From contig JABHFS010000121.1 of the NCBI GenBank assembly GCA_018672475.1, forward strand, positions 29,653 to 93,652: a DNA stretch of 64,000 bases. The letters run 5' to 3'. Numbering within the stretch: the stretch's first letter is position 1; each line of letters begins with the position of its first letter. The position numbers and the translations under genes were made by a program. Positions 1 through 8,740 of the stretch are shown piece by piece. Below the pieces are notes generated by a model that did not search any database, was not told the origin of the DNA, and worked only from the letters and a program-made list of their open reading frames with translations. The stretch comes from Gemmatimonadota bacterium. Its GTDB lineage: Bacteria > Latescibacterota > UBA2968 > UBA8231.

Positions 1-645
1 GAACACATATTCCGCTTCCGCCTCGAAGAAGACGCTCCAAGCGGCAAAAAGCGGCAAGCTCAGCATCGCCTGCCAGAACAATACCTGATAGGGGTTGAGC
101 CCCTGCACCAGACGCTTAATCACCACCTGCCGCAACCCCAGGAGCAATCCACTCGCCGCCACCATTACGTCGCCGAGCAGATAACCCGTCTCCCCAAACG
201 AGACCGACTCCCAAAACAACAATAGCACACCCGCGAACGAGAAAGCAAAGCCCAGCCACTTGCCCAGCCCCAACCGATCACCGACAAGCAGGTGTGCAAA
301 GAGTGCGGTAAAAAAGGGGTAGACGTTGATCACCACCCCCGAACGGCTGGCCGTGGTGTACCCGGTACCCGCGTTGAGCAACCAGATCTGCAAGGCAAAA
401 AGCAATGCTAGGCCGCCCAGCCCTTTCCACTCGCTGGCGGGTACGCGCAACGGAATACCAGCAAAAAGCGCCCCGACCCAAACGGTCAGAGCGCCCAATG
501 CAAAACGCAGGCCGGCCATCGCTGCCGGCGGCACGCCGTCGAGTCCCATCTTGATCGCCACGGGGTTGCCACCCCACAACACAGAAGTCAAGAGGGCCAG
601 GGCTCCGGCTTGCAGCCCGACAGCCTCGTTGCGTATCTGGCTCAC
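1..645 (-). CDS. EamA/DMT-family permease (3' part beyond the window)
   Basis: Reading the minus strand from a GTG at 645 gives 215 open codons to the window edge, so the C-terminus is missing. The protein is strongly hydrophobic with about six membrane segments visible. It starts VSQIRNEAVGLQAGALALL and contains the segment SVLWGGNPVAIKMGLDGVPP followed by AAMAGLRFALGALTVW, which is typical of the first EamA repeat (drug/metabolite transporter superfamily). The GTG lies one base after the TGA of the cyclophilin gene upstream, so the two are probably co-transcribed. Substrate cannot be told; members export amino acids or other small metabolites across the inner membrane. No good ribosome-binding site is seen, which fits translational coupling. 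Confidence 0.8.
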   Translation of the reverse strand, partial: MSQIRNEAVGLQAGALALLTSVLWGGNPVAIKMGLDGVPPAAMAGLRFALGALTVWVGALFAGIPLRVPASEWKGLGGLALLFALQIWLLNAGTGYTTASRSGVVINVYPFFTALFAHLLVGDRLGLGKWLGFAFSFAGVLLLFWESVSFGETGYLLGDVMVAASGLLLGLRQVVIKRLVQGLNPYQVLFWQAMLSLPLFAAWSVFFEAEAEYVF

Positions 646-646
646 C

Positions 647-1288
647 TCAGTCGACGATCGTCGCCGTCTTGATATAATCGAGGTTCGGGAAGTTCTCCTC
701 CAGATAAGAATTACCACGCCCGGAAACCTGCCCCTGATTCGGCTGCTGGCCGTATTCGGCGTTGATCTGATCGACTACTTCCATACCCTCAATCACCTCG
801 CCGAAGGGCGCGAAACCCATGCCGTCGAGATTGAGATTTTCGCCATAATTGATAAAGACCTGGGTGGTGCGGGTATTGGGTTTGTTCTGCTTGGCGAAAG
901 TGATGCGACCGCGTTTGTTCTGCTGCTTGACCTGATCGTCGAGAATATTAGCGGTGTGCCAGACCTTGGTCAGTTCCGGGTCCGGGCTTATGCCCCACTG
1001 CACCACGAAACCAGGCACTACACGAAAAAAACGTTGCTCGTTATAAAAGCCGTTTTTGACCAGGTTGTAGAACCGGTCGGCGCCGCGAGGCGACCATTCG
1101 CGCGTCACATGAATTTTGAAATCGCCGGCACTGGTCGCAAAGAGCACCGTGAATTCGGCGGGTGACTCCTGTTTGATCGCATCGCTTTTAGGATCCTGCA
1201 AGAGCGCCGTGTTTCCTTCCGCGCCTTGATCACCGGCCCCACAGCCCAAGGCCCAGAGCACGCTGACCATCAGTGCAGTATGCTTCAT
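647..1288 (-). CDS. Cyclophilin-type peptidyl-prolyl isomerase lipoprotein
   Basis: A 213-residue protein. The N-terminus MKHTALMVSVLWALGC is a lipoprotein signal with the lipidated cysteine at residue 16, so the enzyme is likely anchored in the envelope, facing the periplasm. The cyclophilin core follows, with the hallmark stretch FFRVVPGFVVQWG (catalytic arginine in FFRVV), the TTQVFINYGEN strand and a GFAPFGEVIEGMEVVD loop. It should catalyse proline cis-trans isomerisation during folding of exported proteins. It is followed by the DMT permease and preceded by a close paralogue, 30 bases upstream, so the pair arose by tandem duplication. No truncation seen. Confidence 0.9.
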   Translation of the reverse strand: MKHTALMVSVLWALGCGAGDQGAEGNTALLQDPKSDAIKQESPAEFTVLFATSAGDFKIHVTREWSPRGADRFYNLVKNGFYNEQRFFRVVPGFVVQWGISPDPELTKVWHTANILDDQVKQQNKRGRITFAKQNKPNTRTTQVFINYGENLNLDGMGFAPFGEVIEGMEVVDQINAEYGQQPNQGQVSGRGNSYLEENFPNLDYIKTATIVD

Positions 1289-1318
1289 ATCTCAATTCCT
1301 CTTTGCATGGTGGTTCGT

Positions 1319-1969
1319 TTACTCGGCGATACTCGCCGTAACGATATAATCCAGATCGGGAAAGGTCTCGATCAAGTATTCATTGCCGCGCTCGCCGATC
1401 TTCCCCTGGTCGGGATTCTGGCCGTATTCGGCATTGATCGCGTCTACGATCTCCATGCCCTCGACCACCTCGCCGAAGGGTGCAAAACCCATACCGTCGA
1501 GATTGACGTTGTCGCCGTAGTTGATAAAAACCTGGGTCGTGCGGCTATTGGGCAAACTCGTCGCGGCGAAAGTGATGCGACCGCGCGTATTGCTCTCGGT
1601 GACCGGATCGTCCAGGATCCCCGCGCTCCGCCACTGACTAGTCAGCGCCGGATCTCCGCTCATGCCCCATTGCACCACAAAACCGGGCACCACCCGGAAG
1701 AAGCGCTGCTCATTGTAATAACCGCTGGTCACCAACGCGTGGAAATGATCGGCACCGTGTGGTGCCCAAGCGCGCGTCACCGCGACCTTGAAATTGCCGG
1801 CGCTGGTCTCGAATAGAACCGAGAATTGCTCCGGCGCCTGTTCGTCCGTGTTTTCTTCTGCCATGAATTGCTCCTCCGTTGCTATCGTGTTCGCCTGAAG
1901 TATTTCACTATCATCCCCGCCGCACGCCACGAACACTGCCATGGCCAGAAACAAGAATGTGAAATGCAA
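1319..1969 (-). CDS. Cyclophilin-type peptidyl-prolyl isomerase lipoprotein (paralogue)
   Basis: A 216-residue protein starting at a TTG (MHFTFLFLAMAVFVAC), whose lipobox VFVAC predicts an envelope-anchored lipoprotein. A 30-residue acidic linker separates the signal from the cyclophilin fold. The catalytic stretch FFRVVPGFVVQWGMS and the TTQVFINYGDNVNLDGMG strand are conserved, and the sequence is alignable end to end with the gene at 647-1288. The start sits three bases after the transketolase stop, with AAGGGA about nine bases upstream, supporting coupled translation. Role: folding catalyst for exported proteins. Why two copies are kept side by side is not evident. Confidence 0.9.
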   Translation of the reverse strand: MHFTFLFLAMAVFVACGGDDSEILQANTIATEEQFMAEENTDEQAPEQFSVLFETSAGNFKVAVTRAWAPHGADHFHALVTSGYYNEQRFFRVVPGFVVQWGMSGDPALTSQWRSAGILDDPVTESNTRGRITFAATSLPNSRTTQVFINYGDNVNLDGMGFAPFGEVVEGMEIVDAINAEYGQNPDQGKIGERGNEYLIETFPDLDYIVTASIAE

Positions 1970-1972
1970 AGT

Positions 1973-4213
1973 CTATAGTCCCTTCGCCGCCGCGACGAGT
2001 GCCTGGGCCGTAAGGCCGAAATGCGCCCAGGTCTCCATATGGCCCTCGGAAGGCGCCGTCGTCGGGTCCGTGATGCCGACATGGGCCGCGGGCACCTTGT
2101 TCTCGGCCGCCACGCCCGCCACCAAAGCAGCAAAACCACGCAGCCCCGAATCGACCCCACCGATCAACCCGTCCTCGATGGTCACCACTCCCCTAGGATA
2201 GCGGCGCACGAGTTTCTCTAGTGCACCGGCCGCCAGCGGCAAACCGTTGACGATATGCACATCTACCTTGCCGCCGAGTTTGTCGGCCGCCTGACCCGCT
2301 AAGAACGCCGGTGCGCCCATCGCCAGAATCGCCTTCTGCGCTTTCGGGTAGCTACGATAAGCCGTCACCGCTTCCCACTCGTCACCAGCCTCCCACAACG
2401 GCCCCGAGCCGTCCTGCTTTTCGAGCGTCGGTAGCGAATCGCGCGGGATGCCGATCATATGCGCGCCATAGTGCGCCGCCATATCGCAGACGGCCAAGAA
2501 GGCCGAGCGCGCGTCGGAGGGCGCGTAAAAACGGTGCATATACGGCAGATAGCACAGGCCGATATTGATCCAATCCAGGCCCCAACCCGAAAAGTGATCG
2601 CGGCCGGTACAAGCGCCCACGTGCGAGACGTGGAACGCCGCGTTGATGCCCTCGTTGACGCCGGTCAGGTTGCGCTGGTAGCGCCACATGTCGAAACCCT
2701 CGCGGGCGATGCCCTCGTAGAAGGCGGCGAAGGTCGAGACCACGTTGAGCTGTGGCCCGCCGCCGCTCATCGCCAAGCCATTGGTGATCAGACAGGCCGC
2801 CTGCTCTTCGATGCTCATCTCGAACTGGTGGTCCGCCTTTAAGAAGGTCCTCGCTTTGGCCAGCTTGGTCGAGGGATCCAGATCGCAACTAACAACAAAG
2901 ACATCGTCGGGAAAACGCGCGGCCACTGCAGCATAACCCGCCTCAGACCCGGCGCGCGCGCTTTCGCTCTTACCGACCGGGGGCAGACTGACTTTTTTCT
3001 TTGCGCTCTTGGGCAGCACCAAGTTGCGGCTGCCGGGCGCCGGCCGGGCTTTCGTTACGACCTGCCGCTTCTTCTTGCGGCCTAGCGCAGAAGCGGCCTG
3101 GCGCTGCGACGGCGTCTTTTTAAACATTGGATTGCGCAAGACCTTGGCGGTGTCGCGACCCTTCATATGTCCGTCGTGGTGACCTGCGCCACCGGGCAAG
3201 TTATTGACCAGAAAGATGCATTCGAGCATCGACACCACATCGCGATAGCTCATCAGCGAACCTGGCACCCAGACACGCGTGTCCATCTTAACTCCATTCG
3301 CTGTGGCAAAGGCCTCCACCTCTTTCCCGATGCCCAAACGATCGCCGAAATCGCCGAGGTGTTCGCGCGTGCCCGTCGGATAGATCATCGTCGGCTTGCC
3401 GCTCTGCGCCAATTTGTAGGCTTCGCGATACACCTTGTAGAGACCCGCCATGTCGTGCAGGCTTTCGGTCTCCAAAACTTCCACGCCCATCGCGGCGACA
3501 ATGCCGCGCGGATCCTTGTCCATAATCGCCTCGGTCGTGCCCGAAAGCTGGATCCCGTTGCGGTGCATGACGAAAGTAATCGGCGCGCCGTTCGCCGAAG
3601 CGCCATTAAAGCCGTTGAGCGCCTGGCCCGAAATATAACCGGCATCACCGCAGTGGCAGACGACCCAGGAGTCCTTGCCGAAATTGGCGCGCTTGCCCAA
3701 CGCCTGGCCCACCGCTGTCGGCACCATCACACCAAGGCGCCCGCCATTGAGCTGGGTGCCGCCCGGCAGCCAGGAGACGTGTCCGGGAATATCCAATCCG
3801 CGGCGAAAACCCTCGACGACGATCTCATCATCGATAAAACCCAACGCCGCCAAAGCCGCGTAATAACCGACCGAAGTATGCGCGTGTTCGATGGTATATT
3901 CGATCTTCTCGTAATCGCTGACCACCAGCGTCAACAAGAGCGACGGTATCAACTCTAACCCTCCGCCGAGATGATCCAGCTCGTTGATCTTAGCCAACGA
4001 AGCCAGCGAGCGAACCGCGGTGCCGGCCGCGTCGATCGACAGGCTTTCCAGCGCGGCGACCTGATCCCGGCTCAGCGCGCGCTGTTTGCCGATGTCGACA
4101 GTGAGCGGCAGCACTTCGGAGCGCACGGTCTTGCCGAGATAACTCGTTTTGCCCAGCAACTTCTCGTTGCGCCGCTTCTGTCCCGCTTCCGACGTCTTTA
4201 TTCCCCTGGCCAT
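1973..4213 (-). CDS. Transketolase-like thiamine-diphosphate enzyme
   Basis: A 746-residue protein, slightly longer than a usual transketolase (about 660). Residues 109-125 (EHAHTSVGYYAALAALG) hold the histidine-rich substrate/ThDP segment, residues 189-200 (GDAGYISGQALN) the ThDP-Mg motif, and the second half has the catalytic glutamate region FEMSIEEQAACLITNG and the transketolase C-domain (GVVTIEDGLIGG). A lysine/alanine-rich linker at about residues 365-415 separates the halves and accounts for the extra length. Substrate is probably a sugar phosphate or related ketose; divergence means a dihydroxyacetone-synthase-like or other role cannot be excluded. AGGAG lies eight bases before the ATG. 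The two cyclophilin genes follow in the same direction. Confidence 0.85.
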   Translation of the reverse strand: MARGIKTSEAGQKRRNEKLLGKTSYLGKTVRSEVLPLTVDIGKQRALSRDQVAALESLSIDAAGTAVRSLASLAKINELDHLGGGLELIPSLLLTLVVSDYEKIEYTIEHAHTSVGYYAALAALGFIDDEIVVEGFRRGLDIPGHVSWLPGGTQLNGGRLGVMVPTAVGQALGKRANFGKDSWVVCHCGDAGYISGQALNGFNGASANGAPITFVMHRNGIQLSGTTEAIMDKDPRGIVAAMGVEVLETESLHDMAGLYKVYREAYKLAQSGKPTMIYPTGTREHLGDFGDRLGIGKEVEAFATANGVKMDTRVWVPGSLMSYRDVVSMLECIFLVNNLPGGAGHHDGHMKGRDTAKVLRNPMFKKTPSQRQAASALGRKKKRQVVTKARPAPGSRNLVLPKSAKKKVSLPPVGKSESARAGSEAGYAAVAARFPDDVFVVSCDLDPSTKLAKARTFLKADHQFEMSIEEQAACLITNGLAMSGGGPQLNVVSTFAAFYEGIAREGFDMWRYQRNLTGVNEGINAAFHVSHVGACTGRDHFSGWGLDWINIGLCYLPYMHRFYAPSDARSAFLAVCDMAAHYGAHMIGIPRDSLPTLEKQDGSGPLWEAGDEWEAVTAYRSYPKAQKAILAMGAPAFLAGQAADKLGGKVDVHIVNGLPLAAGALEKLVRRYPRGVVTIEDGLIGGVDSGLRGFAALVAGVAAENKVPAAHVGITDPTTAPSEGHMETWAHFGLTAQALVAAAKGL

Positions 4214-4945
4214 GCAGCACTCTCCTGGTGGGATTTCATGGTCTATTATTCAATATATAAGCTGTTTAAAAGTATAAACCCCAAGGCAAAAGCGAGCAAT
4301 TGGATGCGCTATTATTATCGGCGCATACTTGATCAGACAGGGAAGCGTCGCGGTCCGGGTATGAACTGCACGGGACGATCTGAAGGAGGGAAAGCAGGCA
4401 CCTGGAATAAATCAACAAAGCCGTCGCGGTCAAAGAAGCGCCCATGGCCATACAGCCCTTCTCTCCTGCACATCGAGTACCGATATAACATGATACGCAG
4501 GATAGGCAAAGGCTGTGTCAATATATAGAAAATATCTCGTAAAATGCATCATAAACATCTATAATTATATATACTTATAATTCATATCATATGTCGCGCC
4601 AGGACCGACCAGTCACCCCAATTACCGTAAATAGGACAGATTTCGGGCCAAATTCCGGACAAACGAACAAGCTCGTCCAACTTTCAGGATTGCCTCAACG
4701 AAGCCATCACATACTGAATAATGCAACAACCGATATTCTGATTGGGGGGATTTCTCACAACAATTGAGCTTGAGGCGCCCAACCACTGGAGTACCAAAGG
4801 GCAGGGTGGAGATATTCCCTTGAGCGACTTGCGGTCCCGATTTCACAGCATTGTGAGATCGGATCAGACCGCCTCTCGGAGGCCGCCAGGGGTGGCGGGC
4901 GAGAAATCAGCGAAGAGAACATCCCCACCCTGCCCGTATCCGCAA
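4214..4945. other. AT-rich non-coding spacer
   Basis: About 730 bases between the transketolase start and the end of the 2-hydroxyacid dehydrogenase gene. The first 350 bases are conspicuously AT-rich compared with the flanking genes and include TCAATATATA twice (near 4249 and 4516). The short open frames on either strand match no family I know. The promoter of the transketolase operon should lie here, but I cannot fix it. Confidence 0.5.
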
Positions 4946-5956
4946 CTAGCGCGGCTTAAACTGCACCACCAGCTTCTCCGACCACAACTTATTGGCATCA
5001 ATCGTCCGTCCCGCATTATGCGGCGTATGCACCACATTGTGCCGCCCCAACAACGGATCATCCAGCGGCAACGGCTCCTGGTCCCACACATCCGCCGCCA
5101 AGCTCAACTCATCGGCCATCACCCGCCGACGGATCGCATCGGTATCGCAGATCTTCGCCCGGGTCACCATCACCACTAAACACCCCTTGGGCAGTGCATC
5201 AATATGCTCCGCCGTGACCAGCCCACCCGTGGTGTTGGTCAACGGCACCATCGGCACAAAAATCTCGGCGTCTTCGACCAGCTTCTCCAAGTAATACTCC
5301 TGCCGTGAACCCGCTCGGTGGAAACACGGCTCGCTGGCAAAGGGGTCCCAAGCTGCCACATCGGCGCCCAACATCGAAACAAAGCTGGCGTAACGGCTGG
5401 CTATATTCCCCGCCCCAACAATGCGTATGCGCTTGCCGGCGACCGTGCCGCTACTAAAATCGGGATTGTCGCCAAACTGGTGCCCGCGACCGCCCGGCCG
5501 CGCCTTACCCTTCCCGGCTTCGTAATCCCAGGGATCCAAGCTGGTGATAATCTCGCGGTGCAACTGCGGAATGCGTCTGAGCCCGCACAGAGTCAACGCC
5601 AAACCAAACTCCGCCACCGTCTGCGACCAGAAGCCCTCGCTCGGATGGTCATAGACCGTTACGCCCTTCTCTGCCAGATACTCGGCACACCCCTCGCCGA
5701 GCTTGCGGCCATAAGCGCCTTGGAAAGTCGCCTCTTCCAACCCGGAGAAATCCTCCAGGCAAGGCCGTTCGACTTCCATACCCAGCGTCACCAGACGAGT
5801 TACCCCACTAGCATCGCCAACGACTTCGCCCAAGCTCCGCTCGTCTCCGTGTTCCAGGCGCTTAAAATCCGCCTCGGGCCACAACATGCGAAAGTGATCA
5901 GCGGCAAAGGGCCAAACCCCGTCGAAATCTGGGTGTACGACAACCAAACTGCTCAT
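4946..5956 (-). CDS. D-isomer-specific 2-hydroxyacid dehydrogenase family protein
   Basis: A 336-residue NAD(P)-dependent oxidoreductase. The Rossmann motif is seen in GKRIRIVGAGNIASRYASF, followed by the acidic strand end VAAWDPF. Catalytic features of the family are present: the arginine in VMVTRAKICDTDAI, the glutamate in LAADVWDQEPLPLDD and the histidine in VVHTPHNAGRT. Likely reaction: reversible reduction of a 2-oxoacid to a D-2-hydroxyacid in the cytoplasm. An upstream in-frame codon would add nine residues, but the ATG at 5956 is preceded by GGAG at ideal spacing and lies just after the TAA of the upstream gene, so I prefer it. It forms an operon with the MBL-cupin gene. Confidence 0.88.
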   Translation of the reverse strand: MSSLVVVHPDFDGVWPFAADHFRMLWPEADFKRLEHGDERSLGEVVGDASGVTRLVTLGMEVERPCLEDFSGLEEATFQGAYGRKLGEGCAEYLAEKGVTVYDHPSEGFWSQTVAEFGLALTLCGLRRIPQLHREIITSLDPWDYEAGKGKARPGGRGHQFGDNPDFSSGTVAGKRIRIVGAGNIASRYASFVSMLGADVAAWDPFASEPCFHRAGSRQEYYLEKLVEDAEIFVPMVPLTNTTGGLVTAEHIDALPKGCLVVMVTRAKICDTDAIRRRVMADELSLAADVWDQEPLPLDDPLLGRHNVVHTPHNAGRTIDANKLWSEKLVVQFKPR

Positions 5957-5957
5957 A

Positions 5958-7028
5958 TTATTCTCCTTCCCAATAGCTAACACTATCTTCCATGCGATAA
6001 ATCACCTGCCCCGTATCGCGCTTGGCGACAACATTGATCTTGCCCGAGTCGAGATACTCCGCAACCTCGTGGTCCACGTGTTCACCCAAAGCCAAAAGCT
6101 GGCAACCCTCATCACCGTCGTTGCGAAACTTGTGCGCCCCGCGCGGACCGGTGGGAAAGGCGATGAAATCACCCTGTTGCACCGGCCATTCCCCGCGCGG
6201 TGTCACCATAGTACAACTCCCCTCCACCACATAAAACATCTCTTCGCCAAAATGGTGAAAGTGCAGCGGACAAATGCTCTGCCCTTTGCCCAAACGAATA
6301 ATCTGATAACCCAGGTTCTGCGCACCGATCAGCGGATCGATGTCCTTCACCTCACAATCGTACCCTTCGCGCCGACCGCCCTGCATCCAGGGAATATCGG
6401 CGATATTGATCTTGTTTATATACATATCGCTGCGCTCTTCGAGACATTCCAGCAGCGCCGCCCGTGCACCTGTCATAATCGAATGCCCGTCCCCAACCAA
6501 AATCGCATCGAAATCCAACGCCAGCAATTTGCGCAAACCCAATGCCGCTTTCGGTGCGTCTTGCAACTTCTCATCCATCAACAAGCTAAATTTGCCCACT
6601 GGCGCGCCCACGACCAGGTCGCCCGCCAGCAACAACCTCTGTTGCGACCAATACAAGGCTATCTCTCCAGGGCTTTTACCATGCGGCAAGTGCACCGCCC
6701 ACAACCCCGCAACGACCTCGCCGCCGTCCTCCACCGTCTTGTCCACCACCACCTCCAGCAACTCCGCATCGGCGACATGCGCCACTACCTCCGCCCCCGT
6801 GCGCTGCTTAAAAAAATCCGCCTCCCGCTCGTGATCGCGATTGGTGACCACGATCCATTTGGCCCCGCCTAACGCGTCGAATTGCTCCAGATCCCCATCG
6901 CTCATCGGCACGGGATCAATCAATACATTGCCGCCCTCCCGCACCCACAGATGCCCATTGAAATCAATCTGGCGCACGTCGTTAAACACCGACCAGCAAT
7001 ACATATCGTCGAACATGACCTTTTTCAT
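5958..7028 (-). CDS. Metallo-beta-lactamase-like / cupin two-domain protein
   Basis: A 356-residue protein with two domains. Residues 1 to about 205 follow the metallo-beta-lactamase fold, with GHLWVREGGNVLIDPV, LLLAGDLVVGAPVG and LVGDGHSIM, but the usual HxHxDH signature is replaced by TNRDHEREADFF. Residues about 230-340 form a cupin, with CPLHFHHFGEEMFYVVEG and the second motif GPRGAHKF; the HxH and E can bind a metal. AGGAG precedes the ATG. The gene is one base from the 2-hydroxyacid dehydrogenase gene, so both may act on the same small hydroxy- or oxo-acid. Whether the first domain is catalytic is uncertain because its metal site is altered. Confidence 0.8.
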   Translation of the reverse strand: MKKVMFDDMYCWSVFNDVRQIDFNGHLWVREGGNVLIDPVPMSDGDLEQFDALGGAKWIVVTNRDHEREADFFKQRTGAEVVAHVADAELLEVVVDKTVEDGGEVVAGLWAVHLPHGKSPGEIALYWSQQRLLLAGDLVVGAPVGKFSLLMDEKLQDAPKAALGLRKLLALDFDAILVGDGHSIMTGARAALLECLEERSDMYINKINIADIPWMQGGRREGYDCEVKDIDPLIGAQNLGYQIIRLGKGQSICPLHFHHFGEEMFYVVEGSCTMVTPRGEWPVQQGDFIAFPTGPRGAHKFRNDGDEGCQLLALGEHVDHEVAEYLDSGKINVVAKRDTGQVIYRMEDSVSYWEGE

Positions 7029-7106
7029 AAAACTGCTCCTATGAGCCTATTGCCATAAGCTGATGCTGCGTGTGGACGGGCTGCTTTGGGGAACGAGCGG
7101 CGGAAC

Positions 7107-7979
7107 CTAACTACAGAAAAACGGCTGAGTCCAAGCGAAACCCTCACCCGCACCCCAACACTCGAACCGCACATAGCCCGCATCCTCAGGCACCTCAATC
7201 TCAAGCTCCCGACCATCCGCCACCCCACACCGTATCGCACCGCGCTTAAGCGCCACGATCCGCGAGGCATTCTCCGTTTCAATGCGAATCTTGTTGCCCT
7301 CTACCTCGATCGCATTAATCTCAACCCCCGTCGAAGCATAGAACCGCCCCGCGCGCAACGCCTCGACCACCCCCTCCGCCGTTTCGTCCTTCACATAAAC
7401 CACATTCCATCCCAATCCCACATCGCCCGTCGCCGTATGGCTGTCGTCGTGGGCAAAACCCCACAAGCGGCGTCCTTGCGTCAGCAACATATCCCAACGG
7501 TTCGTCGCATAGGGACTGCCCTCCAACCGGCTGATCACCCCATTGTAAATCTCTAGCCCCACATACCCCTCACAGCGCTCAAAAAGCTCCTGCGGGCAGT
7601 GATTAAAATTGACATGCCAGTTGGGGTGGTTAAAGAGGATTATACCACCGCCTGAGGCGTTCACCTCGTCGATAACCTGCTGGCGGTCCGCGTTCGGCTC
7701 GACCCAGTCCTTGGCACCCACGTGCAACATGTGCGGGCCATTGGCCGAAACCTCGTTGCCTGGAACCATGATCATTCCCTGAACATCGTACTTCTCGTAG
7801 TCTTCTACCGCCGTATAAATATCGTGGTCGGAGATCATCAAAAAACCATGGCCGCGTCCGACATAATCATCGATCACCGCCTGATGGTCGCGCTGCCCAT
7901 CGCTGGAGGTCGTATGCGCATGTAGGTTGCCAGCCAGCCAGCGGCCCCCGCTCAAGTCTTGGTAGGGATGTTCAATCAT
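7107..7979 (-). CDS. PHP-domain phosphoesterase
   Basis: A 290-residue protein with PHP metal-binding motifs in order: NLHAHTTSSDG (HxH), MISDHD, a PGNEVSANGPHMLHVGA strand, FNHPNWHVNFNH and GFAHDDSHT. The family hydrolyses phosphoesters with a trinuclear metal centre in the cytoplasm; the precise substrate is not predictable. The longer frame (start 8027) has no ribosome-binding site, whereas the ATG at 7979 has GAGGAG six bases upstream, so I chose it. The C-terminal 60 residues look like a small beta domain. It lies between the VTT membrane protein and the MBL-cupin gene with gaps of 60 and 78 bases. Confidence 0.85.
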   Translation of the reverse strand: MIEHPYQDLSGGRWLAGNLHAHTTSSDGQRDHQAVIDDYVGRGHGFLMISDHDIYTAVEDYEKYDVQGMIMVPGNEVSANGPHMLHVGAKDWVEPNADRQQVIDEVNASGGGIILFNHPNWHVNFNHCPQELFERCEGYVGLEIYNGVISRLEGSPYATNRWDMLLTQGRRLWGFAHDDSHTATGDVGLGWNVVYVKDETAEGVVEALRAGRFYASTGVEINAIEVEGNKIRIETENASRIVALKRGAIRCGVADGRELEIEVPEDAGYVRFECWGAGEGFAWTQPFFCS

Positions 7980-8039
7980 TGCGGTCTCCTCGGGTTTGGG
8001 AATAGCCTCAAAATACACGCGGTTCACCTGGGCGACAAG

Positions 8040-8627
8040 TCAGGCTCTGTTGCGGTTGCGCACCGTCTGCACGAGCAAAGCGATAACCGCCAATGCAGCG
8101 AGTACTGCCGCTAAGGTGGCAAAATTGGTGCGCAAAAGCTCCGTCGCCCGTTCACCATAACACACCGCCAGATAACCAACCATGGAATAGCGCAGCGTTC
8201 GGCCCATGACCACCGCCAATACGAACTTACTCAAAGGCATTCCGAACACACCTGCCGAGAGAATAAAGAGCTTCATCGGGTAAGGAGGTGGCGCCACCAC
8301 CGAAAAGGCGACGGCCCACAGCCCATAACGGTCGATTTTATCTCGCACCGACGCCTGCCGCCCAACCTCAAAACGGTCCAAGAGCAGATGCCCGCCCCTG
8401 CGGCCGAGATGATAGGGTACTAGACAGCCCAAGCTCGATCCCAAAACGGCCGCCGGCACGAAGAGCAACAGATCCATTCGCAACTGGCTCTCACTCACCA
8501 TCACCAGCAACACCCAATCGGGTCCGCCGCCGGTGGGAATCCCCGCCGAATCGACAAAGGCTAGCCCCATTAGCCCAGGAGCGCCCAAATCGCGCAAAAA
8601 CTGTATCAGTTCTTCGAGGAATTCCAC
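8040..8627 (-). CDS. VTT/DedA-like (SNARE-associated) inner-membrane protein
   Basis: A 195-residue membrane protein starting at GTG. It shows the VTT-domain pattern: a re-entrant-type segment (GLAFVDSAGIPTGGGPDW), the glycine-rich turn GSSLGCLVPYHLGRRGG, the proline-rich VVAPPPYPMKLFILSAGVFGM segment and two terminal membrane helices. DedA/YqaA proteins are linked to lipid flipping and membrane homeostasis. The gene is divergent from the enolase-superfamily gene at 8741; the shared spacer is 113 bases. Confidence 0.8.
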   Translation of the reverse strand: MEFLEELIQFLRDLGAPGLMGLAFVDSAGIPTGGGPDWVLLVMVSESQLRMDLLLFVPAAVLGSSLGCLVPYHLGRRGGHLLLDRFEVGRQASVRDKIDRYGLWAVAFSVVAPPPYPMKLFILSAGVFGMPLSKFVLAVVMGRTLRYSMVGYLAVCYGERATELLRTNFATLAAVLAALAVIALLVQTVRNRNRA

Positions 8628-8650
8628 ATTCGCACCGGGTCGGAAAGGTG

Positions 8651-8679
8651 TTGACGCAAAGGGTAACTAAGCCTATTTA
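8651..8679 (+). promoter_or_regulatory. Sigma-70-type promoter for the enolase-superfamily gene
   Basis: TTGACG (8651-8656), 17 bases, then TATTTA (8674-8679). The position, about 60 bases upstream of the ATG at 8741, and the optimal spacing make it a good candidate. AGGAG precedes that ATG. Confidence 0.55.
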
Positions 8680-8740
8680 ATACAGGCCGGAAAGCAACTT
8701 AAATAAGAACACAGAATCGATATCTCGCCACAGGAGCCGC

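Noticed and set aside
326..1165. Long plus-strand open frames across the cyclophilin genes.
   Set aside because: They are antisense to genes with clear motifs and have no ribosome-binding site or family resemblance.
4622..4846. A 74-codon minus-strand frame in the spacer after the transketolase gene, possibly a transposase fragment.
   Set aside because: No recognisable motif, no inverted repeats and no ribosome-binding site.
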